9,849 nucleotides of DNA from an uncultured Ruminococcus sp. (GTDB lineage: Bacteria > Bacillota > Clostridia > Oscillospirales > CAG-272): positions 1 to 9,849 of the forward strand of contig CACZSP010000090.1 in assembly GCA_902783905.1 (NCBI GenBank), given 5' to 3'. How positions within the stretch are numbered: the first letter of the stretch is position 1; the number at the start of each line of letters is the position of its first letter. Shown here in pieces: positions 7,125 through 9,849 of the stretch. A model generated the notes under the pieces. That model was not told the DNA's origin and did no database searches. It saw only the letters and a program-made list of their open reading frames with translations. The translations under genes and the position numbers were made by a program.

Positions 7125-8116
7125 AGTCCGAACCAGGCCGCCGCGCAGGCGACGAGAGTTACCGCGCTGAACACGGCAACTATTTTTATTTCGCTCCATC
7201 CGCACTTTTCAAAATGATGATGGATGGGCGACATGAGAAACAGGCGCTTGCCGTGGGTCAGTTTGAAATATCCGACCTGCAGTATTACCGACGCCGTCTC
7301 TATCACGTAGATAAGACCGCCGATAAGTACGATCAGGGGATTTCCTGCCGCAAAAGCAAGCCCCGCGACCATTCCGCCGAGGAAAAGCGATCCGGTGTCT
7401 CCCATAAAAATCCTTGCCGGATAAAAATTGTATACGAGGAATCCGGCGGTACCGCCGATGACGGCGGCGGACAAAGCGGATATCCCCCAGATCCGGGAGA
7501 CCAGCGAATAAACGAGGAACAGAATACCGTAAACGCAGGTAACCGACGACGCAAGTCCGTCGATGCCGTCGGTCAGATTGACGGCGTTGACCATTCCGAC
7601 TATAAGGACCGCCGCAAACACGTAGTAGAAGAAACCGAGCTCGACAGACTTATCGGTAAACGGGATCCTCAGCGCGGTATCCGCAACTCCGAGCAGGGCC
7701 GCGGCTGCAACGAAGGCGGCTGCAATGGCAAACTGGAATATCAGCTTCTGGATCGCCGACAGTCCCTTGTTGCGCTTTTTTATCAGCTTTACGTAATCGT
7801 CCACGAATCCGACGGCGCCGTTGAGTATCGCCATAGCCGCGGCGAGGAGCGACGGAAGAAACTCCCGCATCCGCCCGCTGACTGCCGCCCATACCGCGAC
7901 CCCGGCAAAAAGGAGGAAGGACGGTATGATGAAGGAGATACCGCCCATGATGGGCGTTCCCTCCTTGTTTTTGTGCCAGCGCGGTCCTATATCGTTTATC
8001 TTCTGTCCGATCTTGTGACTTCTGAGTACGGGAATCAGGATCTTCAGCAGGACGACCGTAACGATAAACACCGCCGCCAGCGCGGAAAATGAAAATATGA
8101 TCTGACGTCCGATCAT
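7121..8116 (-). CDS. mraY: Phospho-N-acetylmuramoyl-pentapeptide transferase MraY
   Basis: MraY transfers phospho-MurNAc-pentapeptide from UDP to undecaprenyl phosphate, forming lipid I in the membrane. The 331-residue polytopic protein has the usual length. Key motifs are IGPRWHKNKEGTPIMGG (43-59), the Mg-binding/catalytic FVDDYVKL (104-111) with D106-D107, NAVNLTDGIDGLAS (177-190), the loop ARIFMGDTGSLFLGG (234-248) with D240, and the uridine-site MSPIHHHFEKCGW (295-307) with the HHH triplet. Hydrophobic segments alternate with these loops in the expected ten-helix pattern. The start ATG at 8116 overlaps the murF stop as ATGA, and its own stop overlaps the ftsW start in the same way, so translation is probably coupled through all three genes. 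A purine-rich GAAGGGAGAAGGA lies just upstream. Confidence 0.98.
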   Translation of the reverse strand: MIGRQIIFSFSALAAVFIVTVVLLKILIPVLRSHKIGQKINDIGPRWHKNKEGTPIMGGISFIIPSFLLFAGVAVWAAVSGRMREFLPSLLAAAMAILNGAVGFVDDYVKLIKKRNKGLSAIQKLIFQFAIAAAFVAAAALLGVADTALRIPFTDKSVELGFFYYVFAAVLIVGMVNAVNLTDGIDGLASSVTCVYGILFLVYSLVSRIWGISALSAAVIGGTAGFLVYNFYPARIFMGDTGSLFLGGMVAGLAFAAGNPLIVLIGGLIYVIETASVILQVGYFKLTHGKRLFLMSPIHHHFEKCGWSEIKIVAVFSAVTLVACAAAWFGL

Positions 8117-9552
8117 TGCTGTCCTTCTCCCTTCGTTTTACCGCCAAGCATTTGTGCAAGCTCCGCGGACACCCTTTCCGCGTGCATTCCGTTGCTCGCC
8201 TTGACTATAAGGACGTCGCCCGGCCTGAGTATTTCCGCCAGAGCCGCGGCGGGCGAATGAACGTCCGACGGATCGGTGAACGAAATACGGCGATCGGGCG
8301 GAATAATGCCCTCCGCCCCCTCGGAATAAAGCTGCGCGCTCTTTCCGAATGTAACGAGAACATCCGTTCCGTTTTCGGCAAAGAAGCGTCCGGTCTCCCG
8401 GTGCCACCTGTCGGAGTTTTCCCCCAGCTCGAACATGTCCCCGAGAAGGGCTATTCTTCTTCCGTGCGTGTCCTCGGCGGTCCGGGAAAGCAGTCTGCAG
8501 GCCGCGCGCATCGACTCGGGGGAGGCGTTGTAGCAGTCGTTAATAATTGTAATTCCGGCTATTCTTTCGGTGCGCTGCCGCATGCCGACCGATCTGAACC
8601 GCTCAAGGCCCTGCCTTATTTGATCGTCGTCGAATCCGAAAAACATCCCGACGGCTGCCGCCGAAACGGCGGCGCGCCTGTTGTGCTCTCCGTAGTATTC
8701 TATGCGGCATCCGCGGACCGTTCTGTCGGGTCCGATGATATCGAATGTCTGACCGCCGTCCGATTCGACGGCGTTTTCGGCAAAGAAATCCTCGCGTCCC
8801 GTGGGATCGCCCGAGAAAAAGCTGACTCTCGGATCTCCACTGACCGCGTCGATCAGGTCCTCTGATCCCGTCCCGACGAACAGTTTTCCGTCGGAAGGAA
8901 TATGATCGGCAACCGACAGTTTCTCGCGCACCAGCTTTTCGCGCGAACCGATATGCTCAAGGTGCGACGAGCCGACGTTGGTGATCACCGCCACCGAGGG
9001 ACGGATGATCGAAGACATATACGATATTTCTCCCGCCTCCTCGAGACCGAGCTCGAAGACCTCGTATTCGGGAGATCCCGCGACCGACAGAAGTGACATC
9101 GGCATACCGATGACCGAATTGAAATTTCCCTCCGAACGGAAGCAGCCCCCGCCTATAACGCACGCGGTCATTTCCTTCGTGGTCGTCTTTCCGACGCTTC
9201 CCGTGACTGCGATCCTCTTTGCCTCGTCGCCCGCGGAATACGCCTTTGCGAATCTTCCGAGAGCGGCAACGGTGGAATCGACGAGAATGAGAGGAAGTCC
9301 CCCCCTGTCCTCGGGAATATACTCGGCAATCGCGCACGCTCCGCCGGCTTCGGAAACCTGACGCAGATATCTGTGGCCGTCGGTCTTCGCGCCGCGGATG
9401 GCCAAAAAGAGACTTCCCTTTCCGGCTTCTCTCGAATCTGTACAAACGGAAGAAACCCGGATGCCTTTTCGGTCGCCCGGGAGCAGTCTGCCGCCGCATA
9501 AGGCGGCGATCTTTTCAATTGTCGGTCTTTCCCTGCCGAGAATGATCTTCAT
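8113..9552 (-). CDS. murF: UDP-N-acetylmuramoyl-tripeptide--D-alanyl-D-alanine ligase MurF
   Basis: MurF uses ATP to join D-Ala-D-Ala to UDP-MurNAc-tripeptide, the last cytoplasmic step of pentapeptide synthesis. The 479-residue product has the three Mur ligase domains. The N-terminal domain carries SVCTDSREAGKGSLFLAIRG (35-54), typical of MurE/MurF substrate-binding domains. The central domain has the P-loop TGSVGKTTTKEM (117-128), EGNFNSVIGMPMSLL (141-155), a FELG acidic segment (166-169) and NVGSSHLEHIGS (192-203). The C-terminal domain has INDCYNASPESM (337-348), LLGDMFELG (369-377) and KASNGMHAERV (451-461). NDCYNASP and the lack of a MurE-type DNPR signature mark it as MurF rather than MurE. 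GGAG at 9559-9562, 6 bases before the ATG, supports the start. It is the first complete gene after a 218-base structured gap. Confidence 0.97.
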   Translation of the reverse strand: MKIILGRERPTIEKIAALCGGRLLPGDRKGIRVSSVCTDSREAGKGSLFLAIRGAKTDGHRYLRQVSEAGGACAIAEYIPEDRGGLPLILVDSTVAALGRFAKAYSAGDEAKRIAVTGSVGKTTTKEMTACVIGGGCFRSEGNFNSVIGMPMSLLSVAGSPEYEVFELGLEEAGEISYMSSIIRPSVAVITNVGSSHLEHIGSREKLVREKLSVADHIPSDGKLFVGTGSEDLIDAVSGDPRVSFFSGDPTGREDFFAENAVESDGGQTFDIIGPDRTVRGCRIEYYGEHNRRAAVSAAAVGMFFGFDDDQIRQGLERFRSVGMRQRTERIAGITIINDCYNASPESMRAACRLLSRTAEDTHGRRIALLGDMFELGENSDRWHRETGRFFAENGTDVLVTFGKSAQLYSEGAEGIIPPDRRISFTDPSDVHSPAAALAEILRPGDVLIVKASNGMHAERVSAELAQMLGGKTKGEGQQ

Positions 9553-9558
9553 AATCGT

Positions 9559-9562
9559 CTCC
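9559..9562 (-). promoter_or_regulatory. Ribosome binding site of murF, next to hairpins
   Basis: GGAG on the minus strand lies 6 bases before the murF ATG and 11 bases after the end of the long leader hairpin. A short alternative stem, GGGC (9574-9577) with GCCC (9567-9570), uses the same bases as the outer part of the long hairpin. The ribosome site is therefore close to structures that could change its access. Confidence 0.7.
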
Positions 9563-9573
9563 GGTCGGGCATC

Positions 9574-9656
9574 GCCCCCGGGAAGGGGCTGCTAACCTGC
9601 TGATGGCTGACAGGTCGGCAACCCCGGGGGGCAGTTGGCGGGTACCGCTTCCCGCC
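9574..9656 (-). other. Strong tandem-hairpin RNA leader upstream of murF
   Basis: Read on the minus strand, hairpin 1 is GGCGGG/CCCGCC (9651-9656 with 9637-9642), a 6-pair stem with an 8-base loop. Hairpin 2 spans 9632-9574. GCCCCC pairs with GGGGGC (9627-9632 with 9574-9579); after an asymmetric internal loop, GGGGTTGC pairs with GCAGCCCC (9618-9625 with 9585-9592); then GACCTG pairs with CAGGTT (9611-9616 with 9594-9599) around an 11-base loop (9600-9610). That gives 20 pairs in one arm, two of them G-U. No T-run follows on the minus strand, so it is not a simple terminator. I recognise no known riboswitch consensus in it. It may control murF expression, stabilise the processed 5' end, or be a mobile palindromic repeat. 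Confidence 0.6.
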
Positions 9657-9681
9657 GGGATGTCCGCTTTTTCTTTTTCAT
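9592..9681 (-). CDS. Possible 29-residue leader peptide before murF (hypothetical)
   Basis: An ATG at 9681 opens a 29-codon frame starting MKKKKRTSRREAV and ending in a Pro/Cys-containing stretch (CPPGLPTC) and TAG at 9592-9594. GAGG lies 4 bases before the ATG. The frame runs through hairpin 1 and into the middle of hairpin 2, ending in its upper stem, so a translating ribosome would melt both. The N-terminus is highly basic and there is no membrane segment. I recognise no family. It could be a regulatory leader peptide or a chance frame in GC-rich sequence; codon evidence is too short to decide. Confidence 0.22.
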   Translation of the reverse strand: MKKKKRTSRREAVPANCPPGLPTCQPSAG

Positions 9682-9731
9682 TCGGCCTCGAATGCACAAA
9701 CGTCTTCCGATCAAGCGGAGTATTTGCGGTA

Positions 9732-9759
9732 ATGATAAAAGTGTATTTTTTTGTCTTAA
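9732..9759 (-). promoter_or_regulatory. Candidate promoter for the murF-ftsQ operon
   Basis: On the minus strand TTAAGA (9754-9759, 4/6 to TTGACA) and TATCAT (9732-9737, 5/6 to TATAAT) are separated by 16 bases. The AT-rich patch stands out against GC-rich flanks and lies 11 bases after the upstream stop codon. A start near 9725 would give a leader of about 170 bases that contains the possible leader peptide and both hairpins. No terminator lies between the upstream gene and this site, so it would be an internal promoter. Confidence 0.5.
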
Positions 9760-9770
9760 GAAATATCCCG

Positions 9771-9849
9771 TCAGTCGTCGGCTACGTCGAGATATCTGAA
9801 GGTCACGCCGACCACCTCTCCCCTGACGAGCATAGTCCCCGCAGCGGGA
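9771..9849 (-). CDS. C-terminal fragment, probably PASTA-domain tail of an SpoVD/FtsI-type penicillin-binding protein
   Basis: Only the last 25 residues are in the window, ending at TGA 9771-9773; the 5' part lies beyond 9849. The visible end reads PAAGTMLVRGEVVGVTFRYL and then DVADD. It resembles the end of a PASTA domain, where P-x-x-G-x-x-(V/L)-x-x-G-x-x-V-x-V-x-x is typical. In many Bacillota the gene before murE/murF is a class B transpeptidase (SpoVD or PBP2b/FtsI) with C-terminal PASTA domains, so both sequence pattern and position agree. Such a protein would cross-link septal or spore-cortex wall with the FtsW/SpoVE polymerase encoded downstream. The fragment is too short for certainty and a different secreted wall protein is possible. 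Confidence 0.55.
   Translation of the reverse strand, partial: PAAGTMLVRGEVVGVTFRYLDVADD

Noticed and set aside
7125..7205. N-terminal extension of FtsW from an ATG at 7205
   Set aside because: It would overlap mraY by 85 bases and adds a basic stretch not typical of the family; the ATGA overlap at 7121-7124 is the better start.
5892..7217. A 441-codon plus-strand frame opposite ftsW and the murG start
   Set aside because: The product is highly charged with no domain pattern, as expected from the antisense of hydrophobic codons in ftsW.
7214..8092. A 292-codon plus-strand frame opposite mraY
   Set aside because: It is antisense to a strongly conserved membrane enzyme and is composed of Arg/Asp/Gly-rich noise.
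9592..9656. T-box, SRP RNA or cyclic-di-GMP riboswitch in the murF leader
   Set aside because: GCGGTACC and GGGGTTGCCGA recall pieces of these consensus sequences, but the T-box GGGTGG core, the SRP GGAAGGAAGCAGC-type loop and the riboswitch GCAAAGCC segment are all absent.
9637..9671. Plus-strand intrinsic terminator made by hairpin 9637-9656 and the T-run from 9668
   Set aside because: About 11 bases separate stem and T-run, and no plus-strand gene in the window would use it.
1..9849. CRISPR arrays, insertion sequences, tRNA or rRNA genes
   Set aside because: No regularly spaced direct repeats, transposase frames, terminal inverted repeats or tRNA-like cloverleaf sequences were seen on either strand.

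Overview
The window is a stretch of chromosome from a Gram-positive, low-GC-lineage (Bacillota, most likely Clostridia) bacterium of moderately high GC content. The basis is a division and cell wall (dcw) cluster ordered PBP tail - murF - mraY - ftsW - murG - ftsQ - ftsZ, with Shine-Dalgarno starts at most genes and a PASTA-like tail on the gene ahead of murF. I cannot name a genus. A cytoplasmic GH20 hexosaminidase and a variant nucleoside hydrolase downstream would suit a glycan-foraging gut anaerobe, but that is inference. All supported genes are on the minus strand, so transcription runs from position 9849 towards 1.

Layout in transcription order. 9849-9771: last 25 codons of a protein whose end looks like a PASTA domain, probably the SpoVD/FtsI-type transpeptidase. 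9770-9553: a 218-base gap with a good promoter candidate, a possible 29-codon leader peptide and two strong GC-rich hairpins, one nearly 60 bases long, ending just before the murF ribosome binding site. 9552-5976: murF, mraY and ftsW, joined by two 4-base ATGA stop/start overlaps. 5959-3890: murG and ftsQ, with gaps of 16 and 9 bases. 3889-3782: an AT-rich gap with a promoter candidate for ftsZ. 3781-2456: ftsZ with a long Gln/Pro/Ala linker. 2453-2396: a long intrinsic terminator starting 2 bases after the ftsZ stop. 2379-1477: a nucleoside-hydrolase-family protein with an altered metal motif. 1452-1: a GH20 beta-hexosaminidase, cut by the window edge.

The cell wall genes form a pathway. MurF completes UDP-MurNAc-pentapeptide, MraY makes lipid I, MurG makes lipid II, and FtsW polymerises it with a partner transpeptidase. 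FtsQ (DivIB) scaffolds the divisome and FtsZ forms the ring. The ligase genes murE, murD and murC, often interspersed here, are absent from this stretch, as is ftsA. The two genes after the terminator are metabolic and look like a separate unit, although almost no space is left for their own promoter.

The most interesting signals are the structured leader before murF with its possible leader peptide, the lack of Mur ligase genes, and the tight packing of the ftsZ terminator against the next gene's start.
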